Positions 9,040 to 19,393 of a DNA stretch of 64,000 nucleotides are shown here, in pieces (position 1 is the stretch's first letter; each line of letters starts with the position of its first letter). The stretch lies in contig OY782877.1 in NCBI GenBank assembly GCA_963678445.1, positions 3,658,001 to 3,722,000 of the forward strand, in the 5' to 3' direction. Source of the DNA: G963678445 sp963678445 (GTDB lineage: Bacteria > Hydrogenedentota > Hydrogenedentia > Hydrogenedentales > G963678445). The notes beneath the pieces were generated by a model, which worked only from the letters and a program-made list of their open reading frames with translations, was not told the origin of the DNA and did no database searches. A program made the translations under genes and the position numbers.

Positions 9040-11877
9040 TTATTGCTGTACTGCATTCGTTGACGTGCACAGCGCCTCCGCCAATAGTTCCGCCATGTGC
9101 AACGGTTGTATCGACGTTAAGTGGTTTATTTGATGACGACAACTCGTGCCCGATGCAATAACGTGTGCGCCTTCGGGTAAGGCATTTATCTTTTCGACCA
9201 ACGGTTGCGCCACCTGTAGCGACAACTCATACTTTTTATCCAAGGCTCCAAATTGTCCCGCCATACCACAGCATCCGGTATCCAGCAGTTCAACCTGGTT
9301 CTGAGGGATGCAACGCGCCAACTCGGGCATAATATTTGTATCCGTCAATGACTTCGCATGGCAATGCGCATGAATCGCCGTGTGGCGTTCTTGTGCATTA
9401 AACGGCAAAGCGTCCGGCGTCTCTTTCAGTAGCTTCATCATGAACTCTTCAAAGAGGAATACCCGCTCCGCCACACTGTCCGCATGGGCGATCCCCAGCT
9501 CCCTGTAATCCTCCTTAAACATGGAGAAACAGGAAGGCTCCAGGAACAAGATGGCCTCATTTCCACTTTTCAGCAAGTCGATATTCTGTTCACCAAAACG
9601 CCGCGCCAGATCCAGACGGCCGGTGCTGAAAGCAGGACGTCCGCAACAAGCGTGTCCCTCTGGTAAAACCACCTCATACCCAGCCGCTTCCAGTACCTGC
9701 ACCGCAGCTTTTCCGATATTAGGTTCGTTGTGGCGCACAAAACAATCATCCCACAGCAAAACGCGACCCCGTGGCGCATTTTGAATTGGGTGCAGGCGAC
9801 GATAGCGTTGGAACCAGTGCGTAAACGTTTCTTCTGCAAATGTTGGCAGGGGGCGTAGCGGCGAAATACCCGCGTATTTCTGCATCAACCATCGCACCCA
9901 ACGCCAGTTTAGACCCGCATTACTCAGTCGTGGTGTCAACGAGCCAAGCCGGTTAAGCAGATCTACACGGCTGACCATGCGTACGCCGAGCGGAATGCCC
10001 TGACGGCGCAGGCGTGCATAGAGTAATTCTGCCTTCAACAGGGATAAATTGACATTGGAAGGGCATTCCGTAGCGCAAGCCTTGCAGGAAAGACAATTAC
10101 TGATCGCCTCCTCCAACTCTTCCGAGAGCACCGCAGGCGTATCCGGATCGATTCGCCCTTCCAACACCGCACGGATGATATTGGCGCGTCCTCGCGTCGC
10201 CATAATGTCCTCACCGGTAGCCTGAAACGTGGGACACATGGTGGGGGTATCCTTGCGGCAGCCTCCACAGCCATTGCACTGTTCCAGATTGCCGATGAAC
10301 GAGCCATCCTTTGCAGCAAAGGCAAGCGTAGGTTCAAAGGGGAGGGGGATAGCGGAATCGGCCCCCTGACGCAACTGCGTGTCAATACGATACGTAACGG
10401 GATCGAATATCTTTCCGGGATTGAGTCGATTGTCAGGATCAAATACAGCCTTCACCTGGCGCATGAGTTCGAGAAGTTCCGGGCCGACCTGCTCTTCCAT
10501 GAATTCGGTGCGGGCGATGCCGACGCCATGTTCCGCCGCCAGCGAGCCGTGGAAACGACGGGTGAGCGCGGAGACCCCTTCAGCCAGTTTTCGATAGCGG
10601 ACGATATCTTCCGCCTTATGCAGATCAACGACAGGACGAATATGGAGCAGGCCCGAGGCTGCATGCCCATAATACGATGCACGCATGCCGAGCTCATCCA
10701 TGAGCGCCATGAGTGCATCCACATACTCCGGCAGATGCGCAGGGGGCACCGCAACATCTTCAATGCCCGCAGTCGGTTTCGCTGCCCCCTTGCAGCCTGT
10801 GAGCAGCGACAAGCCTGCCTTGCGCATATTCCAGACCAACGCCATCTCTTTTGCGTCTTTACAGCGGTAATATCGTACCCCCAACTGCAGTTTTTCTAAT
10901 GCGGCAAGTTTTTCCACATCATCGTCGTAGAATTCGACCAGCAAAATAGACTTGCAAGGCTTTTCATCCAGTTTCAGCAACTGGCGCACTTCCCGGAATT
11001 GACGTTGCCCTCGCGTTTCATTAAAGACCACGTCATCGATATGTTCGACACTGGCAGGTTGCAACGGCATGATAGTCAGGGTTGCCGCCATAGCCTCCTT
11101 AATGCTGTTAAAGAAGAACAGAGCGATTCCCTTGCTCTTCGGTAGCGGTACAAGGTTGAGTTGGGCACTGAAAACAGCGGCTAAAGTACCCTCGCTACCG
11201 CCGATGAGTTTAGAAAGGTTCGCAGGCTCCTGTAGGTAACGATCAAAACCATAGCCCGGCCAACGTTTACAGATTTCTGCATGGAACCGTCTTTGGATTT
11301 CCGCTTCATGCGGCTTCACTTTATCCAATACAATGCGATTCCATTCCTGCAATCCCGGCGTGTCCGCGCTGAGCGTTTCGATACGTCCATCCGCCGTAAT
11401 AATCTCCATGGAGCGTATATGGTCCACCGTGGTTCCATACCGGGGAGCCCGCGCGCCAGACGAATTGTTGCCTATCATGCCGCCCAGCGTTGCACGCGAG
11501 CTGGTAGCCACATCGGGACCAAAAGTAAGACCATGCGGCTGCAAAAAGGCATTAAGTTGGTCCAACACTACCCCTGCCTGAACCCGAACGGTGCGTTCTT
11601 CCCGATTGAAATCAAATATCTGTCGATTATATCGCGCCAGATCGACAATAAGTCCGTCTCCGATAGCACCGCCGGCCAATCCTGTTCCCGCACCGCGGCA
11701 GGTAATGGAAAGGTCTTTTTCGCATGCCCATGCGAAGGCCTCTGCGACCTCTTCCGGTGTTTTAGGCAAGGCCACCGCCTGAGGTAAAATTTGATAGATG
11801 GACGCATCTGTGGCGTAGAGATTTCGATTCAGCGTATCTGTGCGTAGTTCACAACTGTTTGTACTTGTATTTATCAT
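9040..11877 (-). CDS. FAD-binding / (Fe-S)-binding oxidoreductase (D-lactate or glycolate dehydrogenase-like)
   Basis: 945 residues from the chosen start. The N-terminal half is a GlcD/Dld-type FAD-linked oxidase (CRGAGTGLAGGAIGDGLIVD, then FGPDVATSSRATLGGMIGNN). The C-terminal half carries two 4Fe-4S motifs (CNGCGGCRKDTPTMCP and CLSCKACATECP) and CCG cysteine-rich domains (CCGRPAF and CCGMAGQFG). This is the fused GlcD-GlpC/LldE arrangement that oxidises 2-hydroxyacids and passes electrons to the membrane pool. An open frame extends 48 codons further upstream, but that part has no family similarity and no ribosome-binding site. The chosen ATG gives the usual RNLYATDASIYQ start region, although its own Shine-Dalgarno is weak. 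Confidence 0.92.
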   Translation of the reverse strand: MINTSTNSCELRTDTLNRNLYATDASIYQILPQAVALPKTPEEVAEAFAWACEKDLSITCRGAGTGLAGGAIGDGLIVDLARYNRQIFDFNREERTVRVQAGVVLDQLNAFLQPHGLTFGPDVATSSRATLGGMIGNNSSGARAPRYGTTVDHIRSMEIITADGRIETLSADTPGLQEWNRIVLDKVKPHEAEIQRRFHAEICKRWPGYGFDRYLQEPANLSKLIGGSEGTLAAVFSAQLNLVPLPKSKGIALFFFNSIKEAMAATLTIMPLQPASVEHIDDVVFNETRGQRQFREVRQLLKLDEKPCKSILLVEFYDDDVEKLAALEKLQLGVRYYRCKDAKEMALVWNMRKAGLSLLTGCKGAAKPTAGIEDVAVPPAHLPEYVDALMALMDELGMRASYYGHAASGLLHIRPVVDLHKAEDIVRYRKLAEGVSALTRRFHGSLAAEHGVGIARTEFMEEQVGPELLELMRQVKAVFDPDNRLNPGKIFDPVTYRIDTQLRQGADSAIPLPFEPTLAFAAKDGSFIGNLEQCNGCGGCRKDTPTMCPTFQATGEDIMATRGRANIIRAVLEGRIDPDTPAVLSEELEEAISNCLSCKACATECPSNVNLSLLKAELLYARLRRQGIPLGVRMVSRVDLLNRLGSLTPRLSNAGLNWRWVRWLMQKYAGISPLRPLPTFAEETFTHWFQRYRRLHPIQNAPRGRVLLWDDCFVRHNEPNIGKAAVQVLEAAGYEVVLPEGHACCGRPAFSTGRLDLARRFGEQNIDLLKSGNEAILFLEPSCFSMFKEDYRELGIAHADSVAERVFLFEEFMMKLLKETPDALPFNAQERHTAIHAHCHAKSLTDTNIMPELARCIPQNQVELLDTGCCGMAGQFGALDKKYELSLQVAQPLVEKINALPEGAHVIASGTSCRHQINHLTSIQPLHMAELLAEALCTSTNAVQQ

Positions 11878-12078
11878 GTGTTTTACTATCAATCCGTTTT
11901 TTGTGGATTTAAGTGGCTTTATTGTGTGTTTGAACAGTATATACGACCACAAAATGCCAAATGATGTGCAAATTTTCATATGCATTATGGTATCATAGCA
12001 ACACTGTGTGCTGCGATGCATACAAAAAGGAAGGGGGGCTGGGGAATTGTAGATACGGTTGAATGAGGATTGCGCAGG

Positions 12079-14760
12079 ATGAAGTGGAATAAGATGCGCT
12101 ACAAGGGTGGCATGTATGGCGAAACGGGAGAACGGGTGTATAGACGCTGGGGTGTTGCGCTATTTTCCCTTCTTCTATTGGGGACGACTGTAATAACAGC
12201 GGCTGAAATGCCATTACCTCTTTTTGAAGTGACAAACGCTGCCGCGGATATTTCCCTCAAGAGCGACGTCAACATTTCGCTGTCTCTGAATCCATCGGCT
12301 TTGGCGCAGTTAACTATACAGAAGTCAGCCTCTTCCTATGAATTTACCCTGCCCCAGCCTCATGGGAAAGCCACTGCTATACACTTTACGCCTTTTGAAG
12401 TCCTTGCCCGAGGAGGACAAGTGGTGACCTGGGATGGGGTCTCCGAAACGTCCATATCTCCCTCCTCCATGCGCTGTTATCGAGGAATCAACCAGGAAAA
12501 TTCACAGCAGAGTGCGTTTATGTCGGTCTCCGACGCGGGTGAGCTTCGGGTGGTTTTGATGAATTCGGGTGAGAGCACGGCGTTGATTGAGCCCGATTGT
12601 TATGCTAAGGATGCGACGGCGTATATCTTGCGTGCCGCAAAGCCATGGCCTGAGGAACGTGAGTTTTGTGGCAGTGAACTGATGCCTTCAAAACCTATGG
12701 TGGAGCCCCTTACAGCGGTAGCGTTGCCAAAGGGGGATTCCTCGTTGCCGCCGTTATTAGAGGTGCAGCTATTGGTAGATGTGGAGCATCGTTTACTTCA
12801 GGAACGTTTTGAGGGAAATGTGCAACGCGCAGTCGACTATGTTACCCAGCTTTTTGGCGCGGTTTCTGCAATTTACCAACGCGATATCCGTGTGGTGGTG
12901 ACCATCAAAAACTTGGTTGTTTGGACGATTCCTTCTCCCTTTGAATGTCCCCACATTGGGGACGCCATAGATGCCTATATGGATTATAACCGCCGTCACC
13001 GACGTAATATGCAGCGGGCGGCAGCCTATCTTTTAGGTTCCGACAGCGCCATCAGTGGCGGCTTGGCCTATGTCCGGGTAGCGTGCAATACGAGCTATGG
13101 ATATGGCGTGTGCGGGTTGCAGGGCGACCTGACGTCATTTCCTACCACAGGCTATGAATGGGACATCGAAGTGGTCACCCATGAATTAGGTCATAACCTG
13201 GGTAGCATCCATACGCACTGTTACGAGCCGCCCATCGACTGTTGCTATGCTTCCGAATGTCCCTGTACGCAAGTAGTGCAGCAGGGTACGGTTATGAGCT
13301 ACTGTCACTTTACCGAAGGGGGTATCGATATGCATTTTCACCCCCGTGTGGCAGCTGTTATCCGCGATGTTGTCTCGTCGGCGACCTGCGTGCGGTCTTA
13401 CCAGCCTGATACGAGTGAAATAGATTCTATTAATCCAGGCGTTGTCTCCCTAAATCCCCCAGACAATACGGACAATGTTTCGTGTGATACCGATTTGATG
13501 ATAGCTTTTTCCGAGCCGGTCTATTTGTCCAGTTGGGGGCAAATCGTACTGCGCGACGCAGCGACCAATGCTACGGTTGCCTGGTTTACCGCATCTTCCG
13601 CCAATCTACAATTAGAGGGGAATATTCTTACGCTTCGTTTAGAGGAACCCTTGACGGAAAACACGAATTATTACGTGACCATTTTTCCAGGTTTTGTTCA
13701 TGATGCAGCAGAGAACCTTTACGAAGGCATCACGGATACCTTTAGTTGGAATTTCAGCACGACTTCTTCGGCGGACGAAGGAGAAGACGATACTCCCCCC
13801 CTGAATGATTTCTGCTCCAATGCAATTCCTATCGCTGTAGGAGAAACCGCATTGGGTACAACCGAATATGCAACCGGCTACACCGTTTCCTCCTGTTCTT
13901 CCGGTGACTATATCGATGTGTGGTATGTGTACACCCCATTGAGCGATGGTGAGGCGACCCTTGATTTATGCGCCAGTTATTTTGATACCTCCCTGTCGAT
14001 ATACGATGCCTGCGGCGGAAATGAGTTGGCGTGTAACGATGATGCCTGTGGGTATCAATCTCGCGTATCCCTGCATGTGGAACAGGGGCTTTCCTACTAC
14101 GTGCGGGTAGCCGGTTTTGGCGGGAAAAGAGGTCGATATGCTCTATTGCTGCTGCAGACCGATGCGCTCAATCCAGAAGGAGAAGAACCCCAAGGGTTGC
14201 ATATAATACAGCAACCACGCGATACGTGTCTTTATCCCGGCATGAGCGCGGCATTGGAAATAGCGGTCGCTGGTTTTTCTGGTTCGCTTTACTACAGTTG
14301 GTCAAAAGATGGAAAAGGGGTAAACGACGGGACAGCAGACGCGGTATTTCTTCTAAACGATGTGCAGCTTGTTGATACGGGGGCGTATGTATGCGAAGTA
14401 ACCGATGGTTTTGGGCTGGTGCAATCTTCCTCAGCTCAGGTGCGTATAGTCGAGCGCGCTTCATCCGGTTTCCATTCTGCAGACACCTCGCACGACTGGT
14501 CTATCAGCGTATCGGAGTTGTTACGCGTTATTCAGCTCTACAACAGCGACCAGTATTGCTGCGATCCGGAATCGGAAGATGGCTACACCCCTGGCGATGG
14601 CAATCGCGATTGTGACAACCACAACACGGACTATTATCCCAAGAATTGGGTCATCAACTTGTCGGAGTTATTGCGGATAATCCAGTTTTTTAACATGCCT
14701 GGTTCTGCCTATCATACCGCTGAGGACACCGGTGACCGTTTTGCTCCTGGCGCAGGTTAA
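12079..14760 (+). CDS. Secreted reprolysin-like metalloprotease with dockerin-like tail
   Basis: 893 residues. N-terminal basic stretch and hydrophobic segment (VALFSLLLLGTTVITAAE), a pro-region, then a metzincin zinc-protease domain with HELGHNLGSIH at 368-378 (HExxHxxGxxH). It is followed by a Big_5-type Ig-like domain (about 455-560), a Cys-containing pre-peptidase-like domain (about 580-690), an Ig-like domain (about 705-795) and a duplicated C-terminal motif (SVSELLRVIQLYN and NLSELLRIIQFFN) resembling dockerin repeats. Probably an exported, calcium-stabilised protease. Start chosen for GAGG at 12065-12068; a TTG nine bases upstream and an ATG at 12112 are alternatives. Divergent from the oxidoreductase. 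Confidence 0.88.
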   Translation: MKWNKMRYKGGMYGETGERVYRRWGVALFSLLLLGTTVITAAEMPLPLFEVTNAAADISLKSDVNISLSLNPSALAQLTIQKSASSYEFTLPQPHGKATAIHFTPFEVLARGGQVVTWDGVSETSISPSSMRCYRGINQENSQQSAFMSVSDAGELRVVLMNSGESTALIEPDCYAKDATAYILRAAKPWPEEREFCGSELMPSKPMVEPLTAVALPKGDSSLPPLLEVQLLVDVEHRLLQERFEGNVQRAVDYVTQLFGAVSAIYQRDIRVVVTIKNLVVWTIPSPFECPHIGDAIDAYMDYNRRHRRNMQRAAAYLLGSDSAISGGLAYVRVACNTSYGYGVCGLQGDLTSFPTTGYEWDIEVVTHELGHNLGSIHTHCYEPPIDCCYASECPCTQVVQQGTVMSYCHFTEGGIDMHFHPRVAAVIRDVVSSATCVRSYQPDTSEIDSINPGVVSLNPPDNTDNVSCDTDLMIAFSEPVYLSSWGQIVLRDAATNATVAWFTASSANLQLEGNILTLRLEEPLTENTNYYVTIFPGFVHDAAENLYEGITDTFSWNFSTTSSADEGEDDTPPLNDFCSNAIPIAVGETALGTTEYATGYTVSSCSSGDYIDVWYVYTPLSDGEATLDLCASYFDTSLSIYDACGGNELACNDDACGYQSRVSLHVEQGLSYYVRVAGFGGKRGRYALLLLQTDALNPEGEEPQGLHIIQQPRDTCLYPGMSAALEIAVAGFSGSLYYSWSKDGKGVNDGTADAVFLLNDVQLVDTGAYVCEVTDGFGLVQSSSAQVRIVERASSGFHSADTSHDWSISVSELLRVIQLYNSDQYCCDPESEDGYTPGDGNRDCDNHNTDYYPKNWVINLSELLRIIQFFNMPGSAYHTAEDTGDRFAPGAG

Positions 14761-15692
14761 TCCTCAATCGGTTTAGGTAGCCGGAAGTGTGTGTTTTCCT
14801 CGGCAAAAACCCGTTCTTCCACGGTGCATGGCCGAAAGGTGTTCAGACGAGCGATAACGCCCTGCACCAGTTTTTCAGGAACCGATGCGCCCGAAGTGAT
14901 CATTATAGTGCCTACTTCTCTGAGCCATTCCTCTTGGATAGCGCCCTCATCCGGAATCAGGTGGGCCAGTTTCCCGCAGGCACGCGCCACGTCCCGCAAA
15001 CGTGTAGAATTGGCGCTTTCCGGATCGCCCACTACCAGCACGAGATCGGCTTCAGGGGTTAACGCGCTGACCGCTGCCTGTCGATTGGAGGTGGCGTAAC
15101 AAATATCTGCCTTTGGCGGACCGACGATATTCGGGAAACGCTGCCGAAGCGCATGTACAATCCTCCGGCAATCGTCCTGGCTCAGCGTCGTTTGCGTTAT
15201 ATAGGCCACCTTTTCAGGATCGCGCACTACCAAAGCGGAGACATCCGTCTCCTTCTGAATTAGCTGAATATGATCCGGTGCCCAGCCTTTCGTTCCCATA
15301 GTTTCATCATGTCCAGGCTCTCCAATCAAAATTATGTCGTAATCCTGAGCCGCAAAACGACGCGCCTCATGATGCACCTTTTCTACCAGTGGACAAGTGG
15401 CATCGATTACCTCCAGATGAAGTGTCTGCGCTTCCTCCCAACGTTCCGGTCCTACCCCATGCGCACTAAACAACAAATGCGCGCCCTGGGGTACCTGCGC
15501 CAGATCATGTACGAAGATAGCGCCTTTTTCGCGCAATTCATTTACGACATGCGCGTTATGTACGATGTGATTCAATACATAGACCGGTGCGCCATATTGC
15601 TCCAGCGCTTTTTCCACACTGCGAATAGCCCGTTCCACGCCCGCGCAAAAGCCACGGGGACGCGCTACGATAATTTTGATAGAAGATTTCAT
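14757..15692 (-). CDS. ispH: 4-hydroxy-3-methylbut-2-enyl diphosphate reductase
   Basis: Iron-sulfur enzyme of the last MEP-pathway step, giving IPP and DMAPP. 311 residues. The three cluster cysteines are visible: Cys16 (RPRGFCAGVERA), Cys100 (DATCPLVEKVHHEA) and Cys198 (KADICYATSNRQ). SAHGVGPE and ITSGASVPEKLVQ are also characteristic. The open frame extends 21 codons upstream, but the conserved start and AAGGA support the ATG at 15692. That ATG lies one base after the stop of the large glycosyltransferase gene (TAGCATG), so the two are probably translationally coupled. Its C-terminal stop overlaps the 3' end of the convergent metalloprotease by four bases. Confidence 0.97.
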   Translation of the reverse strand: MKSSIKIIVARPRGFCAGVERAIRSVEKALEQYGAPVYVLNHIVHNAHVVNELREKGAIFVHDLAQVPQGAHLLFSAHGVGPERWEEAQTLHLEVIDATCPLVEKVHHEARRFAAQDYDIILIGEPGHDETMGTKGWAPDHIQLIQKETDVSALVVRDPEKVAYITQTTLSQDDCRRIVHALRQRFPNIVGPPKADICYATSNRQAAVSALTPEADLVLVVGDPESANSTRLRDVARACGKLAHLIPDEGAIQEEWLREVGTIMITSGASVPEKLVQGVIARLNTFRPCTVEERVFAEENTHFRLPKPIED

Positions 15693-15693
15693 G

Positions 15694-18600
15694 CTACTGC
15701 TGTTTCCTTGCAATTGCATTTTGGATGCGAGAAATGCGTTTTTGGATAGCTTCATTTTCAGGGTTTAGTTGTAGTGCTGCAGAATAAACCTTCAAGGCAT
15801 CGTCATATTTTGTGAGCCGTTCATAGGTGTTTGCAAGGGCATAATGTGCCAGTATCCAATCAGGATGTTTTTCTGCAATAGCGCGCCATTCAGGTAGTAA
15901 TTTTGCAGCGCTGTTCTGTCCAACATAAACCCAGGGTAGTGCGTTAAAAGCATCCTGTCGCTGTGGTTCGACCGCTAAACCCCGTTGGTACCAGCAAAGT
16001 GCTTTTTCATATTGTCCGCGCGCCTGGCACAACCTGCCTGGATAGATGAATTTTTCCCAGAAATAATCGCAGTGGCCTAGTTCTAAAAGATGTGGCCAGT
16101 TTTCAGGATAAGGAGCTTCCCCGAGAATAAAATGTGCAAAACTGGGGATGCCCTTAGTGTCTTTGGTTATTTCGTTGATGCGTGTATTGAAGCAGGTGTT
16201 GCGGAAAATATAGCTGTCGTAATGATACGGGATACCCTCTTTAATTAGTGTATCAATGTCTTCTTTTGAGAGGTGCTTGAAATAGTTTTCCAGGAGTTTG
16301 CAACGTGCTTCTAAAGAATCCGGATATGTTTCTAACAATTTCCAGGCCTGTTTTTCCGTGTCTTCCGGAGAGGCAAGACGCTGGTAATGGCGGAACGCTA
16401 CTTCTTTGATTTGTAGCGGTGCGTCAGCATGCAACGCCTGCCCAAGTAAACGGCGGGCATCCTCCTTATTTCCAGCGTGTTTTTGTGCGATGCCGGCTTC
16501 GGTCAGGATAAATGCGGATTGCGGGTACTGCTCAGCCAATTGCGGGAAAGCGGGAAGAGCAGGTTCGTTTTCTTTGTGCCGCTCCCAAAAGGTAGATACA
16601 ATCCGGCAGTATCCGTAGTCATTATATAACCAACGAAGTCCTTCTTCTAAGACACGCCATGCTTCTGTGAGCTGTCCCCTTTCCGTATAGAATTTTGCAA
16701 GAAAACGGCGTCCCCCTTGCGACCATGGCGCCAATTTCAGCCATTCCGTCCAGCCCGTCTGCTTTGTATCGTACCCAGAGGACGCACTGGCGTATGAACC
16801 GGTAAGCCAACGGAAAGCATCGGGGGCATAATTAGTTTCTGCAAAAGGCGATAAGGATATTCTTTGGTGTGATCGAAAGCTTTCCGGGCTTCGAGGAATC
16901 TTAAGTAACGGGAGAATGCCAAACGAATCAAAATTGGTAATTTCGCGCAAACCCAGGAATTTGTCAGCACGCACATTGGGTAAGGCGACCCCCTGAAAAC
17001 AACCGCCCATTTCATCATGGGTTTCGTAGACAGGGAAATAGACATCGACGATGCTTCCATCGGGTGTTCCTGGCGGCGCCATGGCTGTTTGTACCCATTC
17101 CATTTCACCGAGCAGGTAGTTTTCGAAGTATAGCCAGAAGAAATCCATGTCGTGGCTGTATTGAAAGGAGGCGCAATACAAATGAGTAGAAAGATTATCA
17201 ACCCAATGATGATATCGTTTGGGGTGCGTTTTTTCTTCCGCTGGGATCAGAAAGAAAGTTTTGTCAGAAAAATTTACTGTTTTTGTCTGGATTTTTTTTA
17301 TGGGGGCTGTTTCGTAGGCTTGGCGTATGTGAGTAACTTGCTTGCCTTGCCAGGCGCGTGCGACTGCAAGTAATCCTACTGCGGGGAGCAGAATAATAAG
17401 TAGCCCCACAAGGACGCTTGGCCAGGAAAACCCGGGGTGGTTAATGGGGATTTGCTGTTTCCAACGCGTCCAAATATATTCAGCGATACAAGAACATGAA
17501 AATAGTGTCAGCAAAGGCATAACGAAAGTAGTGTGTCCGATATGTCGGGGCGCAAATTGAATGCTGCAGATGGCGGAGAAATAGGCGAGCAAAAGTACGA
17601 TAGAAAATGTGCGAAATCCATAGCGGCGGAACAAAAAAAGGATTCCGGACAAGGAAAACAGCAATGGGAGAAGACCGTATAGGAGATTAGTGGCGGGGGG
17701 GATGGTAGTTTTGTTATGGGTCAAATAGCCACCATCATTTTGTAATACGCGTAAGGTTGCAGTATATGCACGGGCAAGAACATCAGCGGGAAATGAAAAC
17801 ACCGTTTCCATAAGATATGCTTTCTTAGGGGGCTCCCGTGGTGTTGCCATGGTGCACCGGGGATTTTCGATAAGGCGTGCTCGTTCCCTGTAATCAAATG
17901 CACTGAAAGAAACAAACAAATCATTTAGACGGTAGATTTTTTCGTATGATCCAGGCTGCATATTGAGTTCTCGATCATTGTACGTTGAAAATCCCATCAA
18001 GGTGTCGTGATGGCCTAAAGTGCCGTATTGCCAGAAGGAGAGTAGGATAGGGGCGCTAAAGAGCAGAAATGTAAAGCTGAAAGCGATGGGGGCGAGGATA
18101 CGACGCCAGGAGAGGAAAGCTGTACGGGGCATCCATAGAAAGAGAAGGAAGGCGGCGGGAACGGCCACCATAAGATCGCGTCGAAAGCCGAGACCGATTC
18201 CGATGAGCATTCCGGAGGATATGGCCAGTAGTAGTCCTTTCCACCCTTTGGGACGATACTTGATGGCCAGCCCAAAGGTGTAAAAAGTCCACAAGAAAAA
18301 GGGTATCTTGGCAAAATCGCGTGTGCAATGCAGGTCAAGGAGGACGAAGGGAGCGAAACTGAAAAGTAATGCCCCCAAAAAACTAAGCCAAGGGTTGAGT
18401 AGTAAGCGATTAAGGAAGAAAACAGCTAGTGCGGAAAGCACTAAAAGACCAATAGTATAAGCGCGCATCACATTCCAGGTGACGCCAAATATACGCCATG
18501 TCAGGCCGGTTGTGAGGACCAGATAGCGGTGATAGTAATCATACGCCTGTAGGGGGGCGAGGTGGAGTGGGACGTTTTCATCCAGCGAAAACGCTTGTGT

Positions 18601-18837
18601 TTCAATATTCAGAAAAGACCGAAGGCCCGGCGTTTTGTTGACATCGAGTTGAGTGTATTCGCCTCGTTGTGCAAAAACGAGTGCAGGAATATACAAATCC
18701 GTTGTGAGACTGCCACCTGGACCGTTCCAATCTTCCAGTTTTTTATATCCACTATAGCTTGCAGCAAGAATAGTAAGCGAAATTAAGAGAAAACAGGTAC
18801 TCCACTTCAAAGCAGAACTACGAGTAACGCGTTTCAC
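15694..18837 (-). CDS. Membrane glycosyltransferase (GT39/ArnT-like) fused to TPR repeats
   Basis: 1047 residues. The N-terminal half has about ten membrane segments with the layout of lipid-linked-sugar-dependent PMT/ArnT transferases, including YYHRYLVLTTGLTWRIFGV and an acidic/aromatic loop LHCTRDFAKIPFF. A soluble region follows (about 510-710), then TPR-like repeats to the C-terminus (ILAHYALANTYERLTKYDD and KYDDALKVYSAALQLNPENE). The start is GTG with GAGGTG eight bases upstream. A TTG 15 bases further out is less likely. Just upstream of ispH with almost no gap. A shorter paralogue is at 30290-32425. Substrate unknown; the family is an inference from topology and motifs. Confidence 0.8.
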   Translation of the reverse strand: MKRVTRSSALKWSTCFLLISLTILAASYSGYKKLEDWNGPGGSLTTDLYIPALVFAQRGEYTQLDVNKTPGLRSFLNIETQAFSLDENVPLHLAPLQAYDYYHRYLVLTTGLTWRIFGVTWNVMRAYTIGLLVLSALAVFFLNRLLLNPWLSFLGALLFSFAPFVLLDLHCTRDFAKIPFFLWTFYTFGLAIKYRPKGWKGLLLAISSGMLIGIGLGFRRDLMVAVPAAFLLFLWMPRTAFLSWRRILAPIAFSFTFLLFSAPILLSFWQYGTLGHHDTLMGFSTYNDRELNMQPGSYEKIYRLNDLFVSFSAFDYRERARLIENPRCTMATPREPPKKAYLMETVFSFPADVLARAYTATLRVLQNDGGYLTHNKTTIPPATNLLYGLLPLLFSLSGILFLFRRYGFRTFSIVLLLAYFSAICSIQFAPRHIGHTTFVMPLLTLFSCSCIAEYIWTRWKQQIPINHPGFSWPSVLVGLLIILLPAVGLLAVARAWQGKQVTHIRQAYETAPIKKIQTKTVNFSDKTFFLIPAEEKTHPKRYHHWVDNLSTHLYCASFQYSHDMDFFWLYFENYLLGEMEWVQTAMAPPGTPDGSIVDVYFPVYETHDEMGGCFQGVALPNVRADKFLGLREITNFDSFGILPLLKIPRSPESFRSHQRISLSPFAETNYAPDAFRWLTGSYASASSGYDTKQTGWTEWLKLAPWSQGGRRFLAKFYTERGQLTEAWRVLEEGLRWLYNDYGYCRIVSTFWERHKENEPALPAFPQLAEQYPQSAFILTEAGIAQKHAGNKEDARRLLGQALHADAPLQIKEVAFRHYQRLASPEDTEKQAWKLLETYPDSLEARCKLLENYFKHLSKEDIDTLIKEGIPYHYDSYIFRNTCFNTRINEITKDTKGIPSFAHFILGEAPYPENWPHLLELGHCDYFWEKFIYPGRLCQARGQYEKALCWYQRGLAVEPQRQDAFNALPWVYVGQNSAAKLLPEWRAIAEKHPDWILAHYALANTYERLTKYDDALKVYSAALQLNPENEAIQKRISRIQNAIARKQQ

Positions 18838-19393
18838 TATAATACACCTCAAGGATTTTCAGGGTTGAACAAGATTGTCAAAACAGGGAATCTATAGCGC
18901 CATTGTATGCTTTCTTCAAATAAAGAGACAAACACAAGCATGCTACTATATATTGAAGCGCTGCCTGTTAGTGACTAACATTTCTGCTGTTGTCATAAAA
19001 AACAAAGTTTTTCGGCGGTCAGGGATGGCAAGGACCATATTTCTTGGCTGTAGCCCTGGCCACCTTGCAGTGCTGTAACGCTTTAGTAAATGGAGCAACT
19101 GTGGTTTGATTACGTCATAGTCAGCATGAGATAATTCAGCCTCAGTAGCTTCTGCGCTTGCAGCGTGTTTTCTTAACGACGAGCTTCCTGCATCCATTTG
19201 GTTGTATTCCGAAATGCAATTAAGGGAAGTGGTGTACGCAGGGAGATCGTTCGTTACGAATCGGAATGCTGGAAATACAAGGCATATATGGCAAGTCTCA
19301 GGAGAACGCCCGCTGTGCCCGTAGACACAGCGTATGTATGCGGATTATCTGACGCATCAGTTTTTACATGGTTATGGTTTAAGGAGAAAAAGA
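18838..19393. other. Intergenic region upstream of pfp
   Basis: 556 bases between divergent genes. It holds repeat copy B (18973-19086). The remaining 300 bases before pfp contain no convincing small gene. An 83-codon minus-strand frame (18946-19197) has no ribosome-binding site and reads into the repeat. The pfp promoter should lie here but I cannot place it. Confidence 0.5.
18973..19086 (-). repeat. Dispersed hairpin repeat, copy B (long subtype)
   Basis: Minus-strand copy. It begins CTAAAGCG, has a degenerate first hairpin, then GGTGGCCAGGGCTAC, ATGGTCCTTGCCATCCCTGA and TTTTTTATGACA. It ends in the palindrome GTTAGTGACTAAC. Compare copy G, where the same palindrome is TTTAGTGACTAAA; the paired outer bases differ but remain complementary. 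Confidence 0.9.

Noticed and set aside
18946..19197. An 83-codon minus-strand frame starting MDAGSSSLRKHAAS
   Set aside because: No ribosome-binding site, and its second half is translated from repeat copy B. Probably not a gene, although the first 35 codons look less random than most.
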